From an uncultured Myxococcales bacterium (lineage in GTDB: Bacteria; Myxococcota_A; UBA9042): DNA of 64,000 nt. Both the position numbers and the translations under genes were made by a program. The notes beneath the pieces were generated by a model, which worked only from the letters and a program-made list of their open reading frames with translations, did no database searches and was not told the origin of the DNA. Positions 52,524 to 62,548 of the stretch are shown here, one piece after another. The stretch lies in assembly GCA_903929795.1 (NCBI GenBank), contig CAIYWC010000137.1, positions 34,566 through 98,565 on the forward strand, in the 5' to 3' direction. The stretch's first letter is position 1. Each line of letters begins with the position of its first letter.

Positions 52524-53780
52524 GTGCGTCGTGAATGGCCAGTGAATTCAGTTGGTTTGTGGGCGACCGCCGTGATCGCGCTGGCGGGGGCGTGCGAGCC
52601 GCTGGCGGGCGCGGATTCATTTCTGTACAAGACGCCGGCGGAGATGGCCGACGCGCTGGGGCAAGACCAGTCCGGCGGGACCGATGCGGCGGACGTGTCG
52701 GGCCTGACCGACGCCGTGGATGCTTTGAACGACGCGGACGCCGGGCTGACGGACACCGTGGGCACAGACGCGGTTGACGCGGTGGATGTCCTGGATACTG
52801 CGCCGGATGCGCCGGATGCGCCGGACGTCGCCGATGGGAAGGAGGTGCCGGACGTGCCGGTTGTGCCCGACACCGGCCCGCCAGTCGTGTGTGGCGATGG
52901 CGCCTGCGCCGCGACCGAGACGCCCGTCAATTGCCCGGCCGACTGCACGACCACGTGCGGCAACGGCGTCTGCGATGCCGGCGAGACCGCGGCCTCGTGC
53001 CTGAAAGACTGCGCGTGCGGCGACGGCAAGTGCGAGGCCACCGAGACGTTCAAGAAGTGCCCCGCCGACTGCGCGTCCGGCTGTGGCGACGCGGTTTGCT
53101 ACAAGGACCTGCTCGGCGCTGAGACCAGCAATACCTGCCCGTTCGACTGCTACTGCGGCAACGGCACTTGCGACACCAACGAGTTCAACTGCCCGGCCGA
53201 TTGCTTTTGCGGCAACGGCACTTGCGAGACGGCAACGGAGAATGCCACCAACTGTTTTGGCGATTGCTGCGTCTGCGGCGACGGCTGGTGCAATTCCGCG
53301 GCGCCGTGTGGCGAGGGACAGGGCACCTGCCCGGCCGACTGCAGCGCGTGCGGCGACGGCGTGTGCTCGCCCGGCGAGAGCCCCAAGGCGTGCCCGGCCG
53401 ACTGCTGCGGCGCCTGCGGCGACGGCCTGTGCCGCTGCAATGAGACCGGCGACCCGAATTCCACCAAGCCCGGCTCGCTGTTTTGCGCCGACGACTGCGG
53501 GAACGGGTGTGGCGACGGCACGTGCGCCAAGGGCGAGAACCCGCAGACGTGCTCGGAGGACTGCGCCAAGAACGCCTGCGGCAACGGCACATGCGAGCCC
53601 AGCGACGGCGGACCCAGCGGCTGCCCGATCGACTGCGGCGGCGCGTGCGGCAACGGCACCTGCGACAAGGGCGAGGACTTCGTGGTCTGCCCCGTCGACT
53701 GCGGCTATTGCGGCGACGGCTACTGCGAGCTGAAAGCCGGCGAGTCGCAGGCAAACTGCCCGAAAGACTGCAAACCGTAA
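52524..53780 (+). CDS. Secreted Cys-rich lipoprotein with 13 CGDGxC-type repeats
   Basis: The 418-residue product starts at GTG 52524 with GGAGG upstream. It has a lipobox-like AGAC (VIALAGACEPL), an acidic Asp/Ala/Val-rich spacer (about 55-125) and then 13 tandem units of about 19-28 residues with the pattern C-G-[DN]-G-x-C-x(5-15)-C-x-x-D-C, each with four cysteines that could pair. Example units are CGDGVCSPGESPKACPADC and CGNGTCDKGEDFVVCPVDC. The high Asp content suggests calcium binding, and the cysteines indicate an oxidising extracellular place. A single unit also lies in the SUMF1-type lipoprotein at 41734. Confidence 0.85.
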   Translation: MRREWPVNSVGLWATAVIALAGACEPLAGADSFLYKTPAEMADALGQDQSGGTDAADVSGLTDAVDALNDADAGLTDTVGTDAVDAVDVLDTAPDAPDAPDVADGKEVPDVPVVPDTGPPVVCGDGACAATETPVNCPADCTTTCGNGVCDAGETAASCLKDCACGDGKCEATETFKKCPADCASGCGDAVCYKDLLGAETSNTCPFDCYCGNGTCDTNEFNCPADCFCGNGTCETATENATNCFGDCCVCGDGWCNSAAPCGEGQGTCPADCSACGDGVCSPGESPKACPADCCGACGDGLCRCNETGDPNSTKPGSLFCADDCGNGCGDGTCAKGENPQTCSEDCAKNACGNGTCEPSDGGPSGCPIDCGGACGNGTCDKGEDFVVCPVDCGYCGDGYCELKAGESQANCPKDCKP

Positions 53781-53887
53781 CGCTTTTTCCGGATTCGCCG
53801 CCGTCGCAGATCCGTCTGGCGACTCGCGCGTCCCACTCCTGCCCGCCGTGCGCACGCGCGCATCACCCCGGCTGGCAGGAGGCTCCC

Positions 53888-55648
53888 ATGTTTCGTCCTT
53901 TTCTCGTGGCCACGCTGCTGTCTGGCGCGCTGGCCCAGCCCGCGTTGGCGGTCGACCAGCCGGCGCTGTCGACGCAGATCTCCGCCGTGACCGTGTACGC
54001 CGACCGCGCGCAAGTGACGCGCAGCGCCGCCATCGAGCTGACCCGAGAGCCGGCCAAGCTGGTCATCGCCAAGCTGCCGGGCTGGATAGACGCAGATTCC
54101 GTGCGCGTGGCGCTGGACCCGCCGTCGGCGGGGCGCATTTTGGATGTCACGGTAAGCACAGCGTTTTTGGCCGAGGCGTCCGAAGCGGCGGTCCGCAAAG
54201 CGACGCTGGCGGTGCAGGCGACGAGCGACGAGATTGCCGCCCTTGCCGACGACGAGCGCACGCTGGTCGAGGAGATCACGCGGCTGGACGGCCTGCGCAC
54301 CTTCGCCGTCGAGCGCGTGCCGCGGGAGATGGCGACGGGTGAAGTCAAGCTGAAAAGCTTCACGGACACGCTGGGCTATGTGACCGACGCGGTGCGCAAG
54401 GATCGCCAGCAGTTGCGGCAGCTGGCGCACAAGCGGCGTGACCTGGAGCCGGTGTTGTCCCAGCGGCAGCGCGAGCTGGCGGAGGTGCAGACGCGCGCCC
54501 AGCTGCAGCAGAGCGCGGTGACCGTCGAGCTGAGCGGCGCGGGCAAGGCGCAGTTGCGGCTGACGTACTTGACCCCGGGCGCGGCCTGGGAGTCGGCGGG
54601 TGAGCTGCGCGTGGCGCATGGGGCGACGGCGGTGGCGGTGCAGCAGTTCGCGTCCGTGGTGCAGACCACGGGCGAGGATTGGTCGGGCGCGGCGCTGGCG
54701 TTTTCCACCCAACGGCCCGACGAAGTGCTGGACGTTCCGCAGGCGCACGGGCTGATGCTGGACAAAAACGGCGCGGGCTTGGGCGACGTGATCGGCCACA
54801 TGGGCGAGTCGTTCAGCCGCGCGCAGACGCTATATGCCGAACAAAATGCCGCAGTTGCAGGACAAGCGCGCTACTGGCAGGACTCGCTGACGCGCCAGGC
54901 GGACATGCAGAACCGCGCCGCGGAGAGCTTCGCCCAGCTGCGGAGCCGTGGCACGACCGGCCACTTTGCGGCGCTGGCTTCGCTGACGGTGCGCAGCGAC
55001 GGCAAGCCGGTGCGGGTGCCGATTTCTACAGGCGAATTTGCCGCCACGACCAAGATCGTCGCGGTGCCGGAAGTGTCGCTGAACGCGGTGCGCGTGGCCG
55101 ACCTGCGCAACACCGGCAAGACGCCGATCCTGCCCGGCCGCGCGGCGCTGTTCACCGAGGGCGCGTTCGTCGGCGCGAGCGAGCTGGCGTTTACCGCGCC
55201 CGGCGAGGCGTTTTCCGTGTTCCTGGGCGTGGATGATCGGGTCAAGCTGGAGCGCACGTTGGACAAGAAAACCAGCGTACTGCGGCGCAGCGGGCGGCGG
55301 ACGGAAATGGCGCTGGCGTTCGTGCTGATTGCGGAAAACCTGAGCAATGAGCCGGTGGTCGTGGAGATGGCGGAGCGCATTCCCGTGGCGCAGACCCGCG
55401 AAATCGAGGTGGACGACGTCGAGCTGCCGCGCGACGCCAAGCCGGACGCCCACGGCGTGGTGCACTGGACCGAGACGCTCGCGCCGCACGCGAAGGCGAC
55501 CTGGCGTGTCAGCTACACCCTTGAATATCCATCGGATTACGTTGCGCGTGCCAAGGCGGAACGCGACGACGATGCGCCGACGTCCGCCGCGCCGTGTGCG
55601 GCGCCCAAGATGTACGAGCAGATCGAGATGCTGGAAAAGCGGCTCTGA
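53888..55648 (+). CDS. MuiA-family (DUF4139) exported protein
   Basis: ATG 53888 with AGGAGG upstream gives 586 residues with a signal peptide (LSGALAQPALAVD). The N-terminal domain (ISAVTVYADRAQVTRSAAIE, LPGWIDADSVRVAL) is the DUF4140 type. A coiled coil follows (about 90-205: ALADDERTLVEEITRLDGLR, RQQLRQLAHKRRDLEPVLSQ). The C-terminal DUF4139 region (LTYLTPGAAWESAGELRVAH, TTGEDWSGAALAFSTQRPDE, KTSVLRRSGRRTEMALAFVL, HAKATWRVSYTLEYP) is clear. The family is called mucoidy inhibitor A; the molecular role is not known. Confidence 0.88.
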   Translation: MFRPFLVATLLSGALAQPALAVDQPALSTQISAVTVYADRAQVTRSAAIELTREPAKLVIAKLPGWIDADSVRVALDPPSAGRILDVTVSTAFLAEASEAAVRKATLAVQATSDEIAALADDERTLVEEITRLDGLRTFAVERVPREMATGEVKLKSFTDTLGYVTDAVRKDRQQLRQLAHKRRDLEPVLSQRQRELAEVQTRAQLQQSAVTVELSGAGKAQLRLTYLTPGAAWESAGELRVAHGATAVAVQQFASVVQTTGEDWSGAALAFSTQRPDEVLDVPQAHGLMLDKNGAGLGDVIGHMGESFSRAQTLYAEQNAAVAGQARYWQDSLTRQADMQNRAAESFAQLRSRGTTGHFAALASLTVRSDGKPVRVPISTGEFAATTKIVAVPEVSLNAVRVADLRNTGKTPILPGRAALFTEGAFVGASELAFTAPGEAFSVFLGVDDRVKLERTLDKKTSVLRRSGRRTEMALAFVLIAENLSNEPVVVEMAERIPVAQTREIEVDDVELPRDAKPDAHGVVHWTETLAPHAKATWRVSYTLEYPSDYVARAKAERDDDAPTSAAPCAAPKMYEQIEMLEKRL

Positions 55649-55686
55649 GCCTGCGGCTTTCGCCCGCTTCACCCTTTGGGCAGCCC

Positions 55687-55719
55687 ACGGGCCGGGAAGA
55701 ACGGGGCTCCTCCGGCCGT
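55687..55719. terminator. Hairpin between convergent genes
   Basis: ACGGGCCGGG and CTCCGGCCGT can pair with one bulged base between the stops of the MuiA-like gene and the small convergent ORF. No clear T-run flanks it, so it is a weak bidirectional terminator candidate. Confidence 0.35.
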
Positions 55720-55934
55720 CAGACGACGATCGACCACCACGACGACCGGTTGGGGTCAACGGTCCGCGAGACAACACCCTTTTTCAGCAGGCGATCCAAG
55801 GCGTTGTTCAGGTTCGGCTTGGTCCAGCGGCCGCCGCACGCCTGGTGAATGTCAGCGATCTGCCATTCGTAATCCGGCTGCGCGCTGAGTAACTTGACGA
55901 TGAATTCCGGGGCCGACTCAGGGGTCGTGGGCAT
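55719..55934 (-). CDS. Small winged-helix-like protein
   Basis: From ATG 55934 (AAGGAG upstream) the product has 71 residues. It reads as a short winged-helix: helix (FIVKLLSAQPDYEWQIADIH), recognition region (CGGRWTKPNLNNALDRLLKK), and wing (GVVSRTVDPNRSSWWSIVV). Such small domains act as DNA-binding regulators or partner modules. It is convergent with the MuiA-like gene. No target is visible. Confidence 0.65.
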   Translation of the reverse strand: MPTTPESAPEFIVKLLSAQPDYEWQIADIHQACGGRWTKPNLNNALDRLLKKGVVSRTVDPNRSSWWSIVV

Positions 55935-56027
55935 GGGCGCTCCTTCTTGGGCGGACCGAGGCGTCCAGCCCATCTTGCGACCGTCCTTTTAGCACAAGGA
56001 CTTGGCCGGGCGATAGCGCTCGCTCGC

Positions 56028-56585
56028 TTAGGCCCGCCGCCGCACCAGCTCGTACGCGCCGGCGAATTCCGCGCGCACGTCGCCGGTTTGCCGGTCCAGC
56101 AGCCATACCATCGCCAGCTTCTCGGGCACGCGCACGCGCGCGGACGGCTCCAGCGTGCCGAACAGCCAGTCCCAGAGCGGTGAAGTCACCCCGTGGTTGG
56201 ACTTCGGGTTGCCAAAGTGGTGGTGAAAATGGTGGCGCCGCAGGAATTTGCCATACGGCCCGAGCCCCGCGTGCGTGTGCGCGCGCCGGTGCAGCGCCTC
56301 GTAAGTCACGTACATCGCCACGAACGCGCCGCTGAACACCGCGCCGCGCACTAGGCCGACCAGCGCGATCGAGACCGGCAAAAAGACCGCGAGCACCGCC
56401 AGCGCGGCCAGGGCTTTCTTGTACGACGGCGCAAAATAGTCGCCCTGGCTGTGGTGGCGGATGTGCTCGGTGGCAAAAAGGTTCGGCAGCGTCCGCTTGT
56501 CGTGGCCCAGAAATCGGTGCAGCAGGTACTCGGCGAGCGACCAGGTCAGGATGCCGACGAGCGCCGCGATGAGAATGCCAGCCAT
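56028..56585 (-). CDS. Fatty acid hydroxylase/sterol desaturase superfamily protein
   Basis: From ATG 56585 (GGAGG upstream) the 185-residue integral membrane protein carries the family's clustered histidines: EYLLHRFLGHDKRTLP, TEHIRHHSQGDYF, EALHRRAHTHAG and RRHHFHHHFGNPKSN. These bind a di-iron centre that hydroxylates or desaturates lipids. Three or four hydrophobic helices surround them. The substrate is unknown. It precedes the GH5 gene's 3' end and is monocistronic or cotranscribed with it. Confidence 0.9.
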   Translation of the reverse strand: MAGILIAALVGILTWSLAEYLLHRFLGHDKRTLPNLFATEHIRHHSQGDYFAPSYKKALAALAVLAVFLPVSIALVGLVRGAVFSGAFVAMYVTYEALHRRAHTHAGLGPYGKFLRRHHFHHHFGNPKSNHGVTSPLWDWLFGTLEPSARVRVPEKLAMVWLLDRQTGDVRAEFAGAYELVRRRA

Positions 56586-56646
56586 GAAACCTCCTCCGCC
56601 CAGCGTGTCAGATGGCCGGGCAATCTGCAACTGCGCCGCCGCACGC

Positions 56647-58146
56647 TCACTTTGCGGTCACGACCACGTTGACGGTGCCCGCGCCGCCCGCGCGAACGAA
56701 GAGCCCGCGCTGCCCGTACGCCGGCGAGGCACACGCGTCGCCGGTCACCTGAACGGTCCAGCCGCGGGGAAACGCCCGGGTCGGTAGCGAGATTTCGCTT
56801 TGGCCGCCGGTAGTTGCGCTCCAAGTCAGCTTGAACTGGCGGCTAACGAGGCTCCAGGACCACGTCGCGTCGTCGCCGGCGATGGCGCGCGGATAGGGCC
56901 GGGCGACGGCGTCGACGATGGCCGCAAACTCGTTGCCATCGCCGTCGACCAGTGACAACGTCTCGGAATTCCAGGATGTTTTTGCGACGCTGTAGTCCCA
57001 CCAGGTCGCGTGAACCCCGTTGGCGTCGAGCGCGTCGTACAGCGCGCTGGCGGCCTGCGCGGCCTGGTCGCGGTCGTGTGGATAGCCGGTTTCGCCAATC
57101 CAGGTCGGGACATTCCACGCATCGCCGACGGTCTTCCAGGCCGCGACAGCGGTCGCTGGCGCCGCGAGATCGAAGGCGCCGGACGTGTACACGGCCGGAT
57201 CGTACCAGTGCGGCGCAAAGACCACGCCGCTGAGCGCCGGCTTGGCGAGGTTTGTCGAAAACGTCATCCCGTCCAGCGGGGATGTGTCGATCGCCACAAG
57301 CATCGTCGGCGCGATGCTCTGCAGCAGCCCGGTCATCTCCGTGTAGAACGGCGACAGCGTGTTGGCCTCCCACGCGCCCATCTGCGCCGAGCCAGCCATC
57401 GGTTCGTTGATGATTTCAAACGCGATGACGCCCGGTCGGTCGATGTAGCGTGTCGCCATGCGCGTCCAAAGTGCACGATAATCTTGGCGAACTGTGCCTT
57501 CGCTGCCCCAGAACCGGTCGAACGCCGCAGCAGCCGGCGAAGTCGTGTCGAAGTATTGTTGGTACCAGCCCGGGCAGTCATCGTGCGGCGCGGGCCACGG
57601 CTTGCCATCCGCGTCAACCGGCGGCAGCGTCCAAATCGGAAAGCCGTCGCCGCAAAACGCCCGCGTGTAGACGTCCTGGTGGAAATCGATGACGGTCCAG
57701 ATGCGCCGGGCCCAGGCGGCGTCGATGAGCGCGTCGTAGCGGGCGAGGTAGTCGGTGGAGTCGGTGCCGCGCGAGGGCTCGACCGCTTCCCAGGTGAACG
57801 GCGCGCGGATGACGTCGATGCCCCACGCTTGCGCGCGATCCAGGTAGGCGGCAAGCGCGGCGTCATAGCTGTTGGCGTCGAACTCGAAGGGCGCGAACGG
57901 CGGCATCTTGGCGCGCCCCGACGCGTTGACGCCGCGCAGCAGCACGCGCCGGCCCAGCGCATCGCGAATCGCCGTGCCATCGGCCAGCAGCACGTAATTC
58001 GCCATCGGCGGCGGGTCGAGCGCGCAGGACTTGTCGATGTTCGCGCAGCCGTCCGCCGTGCACGTCTCCGACTGCTGGGGCTGACATGCCTGCACAGCAA
58101 AAATGATCACAATCAGCAGAAAAAACAAGGTGTCTTGTCGTGCCAT
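56647..58146 (-). CDS. GH5-family glycosidase lipoprotein, endoglycoceramidase-like
   Basis: A 499-residue lipoprotein (lipobox VQAC) from ATG 58146 with GAGGAG upstream. The (beta/alpha)8 domain of glycoside hydrolase family 5 shows RVLLRGVNASGRAK, IDVIRAPFTWEAVEPSRGTD, VIDFHQDVYTRAFCGDGFPI, the acid/base Glu in FEIINEPMA, the His/Tyr FAPHWYDPAVYT, and the nucleophile Glu in WIGETGYPHD. The DFHQD and GDGFP loops are typical of the endoglycoceramidase branch, which releases glycans from glycosphingolipids. A small C-terminal beta domain (about 400-499) follows. The substrate assignment is by motif only. Confidence 0.88.
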   Translation of the reverse strand: MARQDTLFFLLIVIIFAVQACQPQQSETCTADGCANIDKSCALDPPPMANYVLLADGTAIRDALGRRVLLRGVNASGRAKMPPFAPFEFDANSYDAALAAYLDRAQAWGIDVIRAPFTWEAVEPSRGTDSTDYLARYDALIDAAWARRIWTVIDFHQDVYTRAFCGDGFPIWTLPPVDADGKPWPAPHDDCPGWYQQYFDTTSPAAAAFDRFWGSEGTVRQDYRALWTRMATRYIDRPGVIAFEIINEPMAGSAQMGAWEANTLSPFYTEMTGLLQSIAPTMLVAIDTSPLDGMTFSTNLAKPALSGVVFAPHWYDPAVYTSGAFDLAAPATAVAAWKTVGDAWNVPTWIGETGYPHDRDQAAQAASALYDALDANGVHATWWDYSVAKTSWNSETLSLVDGDGNEFAAIVDAVARPYPRAIAGDDATWSWSLVSRQFKLTWSATTGGQSEISLPTRAFPRGWTVQVTGDACASPAYGQRGLFVRAGGAGTVNVVVTAK

Positions 58147-58198
58147 CGCGCGCTCCTCCGCGCGCCCGCCGCGCCGGTCGGTTTGGACGAAACCCGAG

Positions 58199-58969
58199 CT
58201 ACTTGTCCGGCGCCATCAGCTGCCGCGCGCCGATGCCCACGACGAGGTCATACGCCCAGTTCGGCAGCAGCCGGACGAGCCGCATCGCGGTCGCCGTCGG
58301 CTCCGGAAAATTCACCTCGCGCGCGCCGCGCAGCAGGCCATCCGCGACAATCACGGCCGCGCGTTCCGCCGAGATCATGAACGGCTTGCTCACCGTGTTG
58401 CGATCCGTCAGCGGCGTTTTGACAAAGCCCGGATTCACCGTCGTCACTGTGATGCCGTGCGGCTTGAGCTCGACGCGCGCCGCCTCCAGGAACGCCTGCA
58501 TCGCCGCCTTGCTCGCCGAATAAATCGCCGACATCGGCAGCCCGCGCAAGCCCGCCAGCGATGCAACGCCCACGAATTGCCCGGACTTACGCGCCAGCAT
58601 CGACGGTCGCACGGCGTCAAAAAGGTGCAGCATCCCCAGGAAATTCACGCGCAGGATGTACTCCGCGTCGGCGAGCCGCATTTCCGTCACCGGCTTGGGA
58701 TCGCCCAGCCCGGCGTTCGCGACCGCCATGTCAATCGGGCCCCAAGCGGCTTCCACCTGCGCCACCGCCGCACGCACGGCCTCCGCGTTCGCAACGTCGC
58801 AGGTCACGGCCATCGCCGTGTGGCCCGCCGCCGTCAGCTGCGCCACCGCCTCGTCCAGCAGGTCGGTTCGCCGCGCCGCCAGCGCCACGCGCCAGCCGCG
58901 CCGCGCCAATTCACGCGCCAGCGCCAGACCGATCCCCGTGGAAGCGCCTGTAATCAAAGCTGTCTGCAT
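58199..58969 (-). CDS. Short-chain dehydrogenase/reductase
   Basis: ATG 58969 with GGAGAG upstream gives 256 residues. SDR motifs are [42 protein letters not shown] (in place of NNAG), the Ser region [12 protein letters not shown] and [11 protein letters not shown], and [12 protein letters not shown]. The Arg-rich start of strand 2 ([10 protein letters not shown]) suggests NADP(H). The C-terminus ([20 protein letters not shown]) looks membrane-peripheral. It probably reduces or oxidises a lipid-like alcohol; substrate unknown. Confidence 0.88.
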   Translation of the reverse strand: MQTALITGASTGIGLALARELARRGWRVALAARRTDLLDEAVAQLTAAGHTAMAVTCDVANAEAVRAAVAQVEAAWGPIDMAVANAGLGDPKPVTEMRLADAEYILRVNFLGMLHLFDAVRPSMLARKSGQFVGVASLAGLRGLPMSAIYSASKAAMQAFLEAARVELKPHGITVTTVNPGFVKTPLTDRNTVSKPFMISAERAAVIVADGLLRGAREVNFPEPTATAMRLVRLLPNWAYDLVVGIGARQLMAPDK

Positions 58970-59094
58970 CGTCGCTCTCCGGGTCGTCGCCGTGTGCTGC
59001 CGTGGCTGGGCTTGCGGGTGCTTGCCCCGTTGCGGCAGCGTATGCCGCCGCGCCCGGTCGGGCAAGGGGTGGCGACAGCGCATTCGCCTGCGGT

Positions 59095-59123
59095 TTGCCC
59101 AACCGCCCGCGGTTCCGTACACT
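59095..59123 (+). promoter_or_regulatory. Sigma70-type promoter of the thr operon
   Basis: TTGCCC (59095-59100), a 17-base spacer and TACACT (59118-59123) end 25 bases before ATG 59149, implying a very short leader. An imperfect stem (AACCGCCCGCGG / CCGCGCGGGTT) spans the -10 region. No attenuator leader peptide rich in Thr/Ile is seen. Confidence 0.45.
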
Positions 59124-59148
59124 CCGCGCGGGTTGGCCCGGAGTCCTC

Positions 59149-61617
59149 ATGCGCGTCCTCAAGTTCGGTGGTACTTCGGTCGGCAGCGCGGATCGGATGC
59201 GCGACGTGTGTCGGCTGGTGGAGCGCGCGCTGGTACAAACGCGTGTAGTTCTCGTCGCTTCCGCGGCGAGCGGCGTGACCAACCTGCTGATCGAGGCCGT
59301 GACCAAATCCGCCGATGGCGCGCCGATTGAGCCTTTCCTGGCCGCCTACGCGGACCGCCATCGGGCAATCCGCGACGCGCTGGCAACCGAGCTGGGGCCG
59401 CGCGCGCCGTCGCTCGATGCCGCGCTGGCGCAGCTGACCGACCAACTTCGCGACCTGCTGCGCGGGGTGTCCTTGCTGCGCGAGTGCTCGCCGCAGGTCC
59501 AAGCGCTTGTGGCGAGCCTGGGCGAGCGCGCGTCGTGCGCGATCCTCGCGGAATTGCTGGAGTCGCTTGGCCAGCCGGTGGTGCGGCTCGACCCGGCGCA
59601 GCTGCTGCTGTGCACCGGCGATCCACTTTCGGCCACGCCGCAGATGCCGGAAATCTTCAAGCGTTTCGCGGCGTTTCGTCAGAGCGACGCGCGACTTGCG
59701 GTCATGCCCGGATTTTTTGGCGGCGACGCGCGCGGCAAGACGGTGCTGCTGGGCCGCGGCGGATCAGACTGGTCGGGCGCGATCGCCGCGGCCTCGGTCG
59801 ACGCGGAACTGCTCGAAATTTGGACAGATGTTGACGGAATCTACAGCGCCGATCCGCGCGTGGTGCCCGAAGCCCGGCCGCTGCCGGAAGTCAGCTTTGA
59901 CGAGGCGATGGAGCTGGCGCATTTTGGTGCCAAGGTCCTGCATCCCAAGACGATTGCTCCGGCGCGCGACAACGGCATTCCGGTGCGGGTCTGCAACACG
60001 TTTCGGCCGGATGCGCCGGGTACGTTTGTGCGTGCCGTGACCGCGCCGTCGCTACAGCCGGTGCGCGGCATCTCTTTTCTGCAGGATATCGCGCTCTTGA
60101 ACGTGGCGGGTCCGGGCATGCAGGGCGTGCCGGGCGTCGCGGCGCGGATCTTCGGCGCGATGGCGCAGCGGGACATCTCCGTCGTACTCATCACCCAGGC
60201 GTCCAGCGAGTGCACCGTCTCGTTTTGCATCCGTGAGGTCGACGCGGACGGTGCAGCTGAAGCGCTGGCGCAGACTTTTGACGTCGAGATCGCCGCAGGA
60301 CGCGTCGATCCGATTGAAGTGCGGCGCGGGCTGGCGATCCTCTCGATTGTCGGCGACGGCATGCGCCAGCAGGTCGGCACCGCGGGGACGTTCTTCACGG
60401 CGCTCGGCGCGGTGGCGTGCAACGTCGTGGCGATCGCCCAAGGCGCGTCGGAGCGCTCGGTCTCGGCGGTGGTGGAAGCGCGCCACGGCGACCGCGCGAT
60501 GCGCCACGTGCACCACTGTTTCTTCCAAACGCGCCAGGTCATCGAGCTGCACGTGCTCGGCGTGGGCACGGTGGGTCGGCAGTTCCTGCAGCAGCTGGCG
60601 GCGCAGCAGGAGGCGCTGGCGGACAGCCCGACGGAGCTGCGCCTGTGCGGCGTCGCGAATTCCCAACATTTGCTGCTGGATCCGGCCGGAATCCACCCGC
60701 TGGCGGCGCTGGAGCGTCTGGCGCGCGCGACCGAGCCCGCGGACCTCGCGCGCATCTACGCGTCGGTGCACGAGCGGCTGCCGGACCAGCCGGTGCTTGT
60801 CGATTGCACGGCGTCGGCGGCGATTGCCGCGCAATATCCGCAGATTCTGGCCGGCGGGCTGCACCTGGTCACGGCGTGCAAAATCGCGAACGCATCGTCG
60901 ATGGCGCACTACCGCGCGATCCGCCAGGCCGGGTTTCGCCACGGCCGACGGTTCCAGTACGAGACCAACGTCGGCGCGGGGTTACCGGTCATCGACACGC
61001 TGCGCAACCTGCTCGCCGGCGGTGACCGGATCGTGCGCTTCGAGGGCATCTTGTCCGGGTCACTTTCCTATCTTTTTGGGCTGTTGCAAGATGGCGTGGC
61101 GTTTTCCGAGGCCGTGCGGCAGGCGCGCGACCAGGGCTTTACGGAGCCTGACCCGCGCGACGATCTCTCCGGACTGGATGTCGCGCGCAAAGTGCTGATT
61201 TTGGCTCGGGAAACTGGCAGCACGCTCGAACTCGCGGACGTCGAAGTGCAGGGCGTCCTGCCGCCCGGGTTCAACGCGTCGGGCGACGTGGCGGCGTTCA
61301 TGGCCCGGCTGCCGGAGCTCGACAGCTATTTTCGCACAAAAATCCAAGAGTTACAGGAGAGCGGCCGGGCGCTGCGCTTCATCGCGGCGTTTGACGCCGA
61401 TGGGTGTCGTGCCTGCGTCCAGGCCGTCGACGCGCGCCATCCGCTTCACGGGATGCGCGACGGCGCCAACGCTTTCTCCTTTCTTTCCAAGCACTACCAG
61501 CCGAGGCCGCTGGTCGTGCACGGCTATGGCGCGGGCGCGGCGGTGACGGCGGCGGGCGTCCTGGCCGACGTGCTCAAGCTGGCGACGACACAAACGAGCG
61601 CGTGGGGTTCGCCGTGA
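59149..61617 (+). CDS. thrA: Bifunctional aspartate kinase-homoserine dehydrogenase
   Basis: The 822-residue fused enzyme catalyses the first and third steps of the aspartate pathway toward threonine. The N-terminal aspartate kinase shows [56 protein letters not shown] and two ACT-type regulatory segments (about 310-470: [40 protein letters not shown]). The C-terminal homoserine dehydrogenase shows the NAD(P) loop [67 protein letters not shown] and [20 protein letters not shown]. It is E. coli ThrA-like in order of domains. ACT domains imply threonine feedback. ATG 59149 is preceded by CCGGAG. Confidence 0.95.
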   Translation: MRVLKFGGTSVGSADRMRDVCRLVERALVQTRVVLVASAASGVTNLLIEAVTKSADGAPIEPFLAAYADRHRAIRDALATELGPRAPSLDAALAQLTDQLRDLLRGVSLLRECSPQVQALVASLGERASCAILAELLESLGQPVVRLDPAQLLLCTGDPLSATPQMPEIFKRFAAFRQSDARLAVMPGFFGGDARGKTVLLGRGGSDWSGAIAAASVDAELLEIWTDVDGIYSADPRVVPEARPLPEVSFDEAMELAHFGAKVLHPKTIAPARDNGIPVRVCNTFRPDAPGTFVRAVTAPSLQPVRGISFLQDIALLNVAGPGMQGVPGVAARIFGAMAQRDISVVLITQASSECTVSFCIREVDADGAAEALAQTFDVEIAAGRVDPIEVRRGLAILSIVGDGMRQQVGTAGTFFTALGAVACNVVAIAQGASERSVSAVVEARHGDRAMRHVHHCFFQTRQVIELHVLGVGTVGRQFLQQLAAQQEALADSPTELRLCGVANSQHLLLDPAGIHPLAALERLARATEPADLARIYASVHERLPDQPVLVDCTASAAIAAQYPQILAGGLHLVTACKIANASSMAHYRAIRQAGFRHGRRFQYETNVGAGLPVIDTLRNLLAGGDRIVRFEGILSGSLSYLFGLLQDGVAFSEAVRQARDQGFTEPDPRDDLSGLDVARKVLILARETGSTLELADVEVQGVLPPGFNASGDVAAFMARLPELDSYFRTKIQELQESGRALRFIAAFDADGCRACVQAVDARHPLHGMRDGANAFSFLSKHYQPRPLVVHGYGAGAAVTAAGVLADVLKLATTQTSAWGSP

Positions 61618-62540
61618 TTATCCGAGCGTACGCGCCCGCCAGCATGGGCAATGTTGCCGCGGGGTTCGACGTCCTGGGGGCTGCATTTGCGCCAATCGAT
61701 GGCTCGCTCTGGGGTGACATCGTCGAGGTCGAACCGGCGCAGACTGCGTCGTTTACGTGCGTCGGGCCATTCGCCGACCGCCTGCCGCAAAACCCGAGTG
61801 ATAATCTGGTCCTGAAGGCGAAGACGTACTTCGAGGACGCCTGGCATCGGCCGCTGCCGCCGCTGCGCATCGTCTTGCACAAGCTGCTGCCGGTGTCGTC
61901 CGGGCTCGGCTCGTCGTCGGCTTCCGCGGTGGCTGCGGCGGTTGCCTTTGACGCGGTGGTGGGCGCGCACTTGGGCCGCGATGCGCTGCTGCAGGTGGCC
62001 GCCCGTGCGGAGAGCGTGGCGTCCGGCGCGGTGCACCTCGACAACGTCGCGCCGTGCCTGCTGGGCGGGCTGCAGCTGTGCGCCGATGGCCGCGCGTTCG
62101 CCTTGCCGTGGCCTCAGGAACTGCTGGTCGCCGTGGCGAGTCCGCAGCTGGAGCTCGCGACGCGTCAGGCGCGCGCCGTCTTGCCGCGCGAGGTGCCGCT
62201 TTCGCTCGCGATCGGCCACGCGGCGAACCTTGCACACCTCGTACACGCGCTGCATGTCCATGATTTGCAAAGCATTCGCGGCTGCCTGCGCGATCTTATT
62301 GCCGAGCCGCATCGCGCTTCGCTCGTCCCCGGTTTTCGCCAGGCGCAGGCTCAGGCGCTGGCCGCCGGCGCGTGGGCCTGTTCGCTCTCGGGCGCGGGCC
62401 CAGCGGTCTTTGCCGTTGCCGAACCCAAAGACGCCGCTGCGGTTGCCGCCGCGCTCGTCGCGGGATTTGGGTCGGTTGGCGTGCCGGCGCTGGCCAAGGT
62501 CTGCGGCATCGACGCGATCGGCGCCCGCGTGCTTCCCTAG
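61614..62540 (+). CDS. thrB: Homoserine kinase
   Basis: The GHMP kinase phosphorylates homoserine. GTG 61614 overlaps the thrA stop as GTGA, so translation is coupled; the product has 308 residues. Family motifs are the N-terminal [20 protein letters not shown], the ATP loop [34 protein letters not shown], and the C-terminal [17 protein letters not shown]. It lies between thrA and thrC in the classical order. Confidence 0.95.
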   Translation: MIIRAYAPASMGNVAAGFDVLGAAFAPIDGSLWGDIVEVEPAQTASFTCVGPFADRLPQNPSDNLVLKAKTYFEDAWHRPLPPLRIVLHKLLPVSSGLGSSSASAVAAAVAFDAVVGAHLGRDALLQVAARAESVASGAVHLDNVAPCLLGGLQLCADGRAFALPWPQELLVAVASPQLELATRQARAVLPREVPLSLAIGHAANLAHLVHALHVHDLQSIRGCLRDLIAEPHRASLVPGFRQAQAQALAAGAWACSLSGAGPAVFAVAEPKDAAAVAAALVAGFGSVGVPALAKVCGIDAIGARVLP

Positions 62541-62548
62541 AGGTCCTG

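Noticed and set aside
52870-53775. Regular repeats that look like a CRISPR array or tandem DNA repeat
   Set aside because: They are coding repeats (CGDGxC units) of varied DNA sequence within one open frame.
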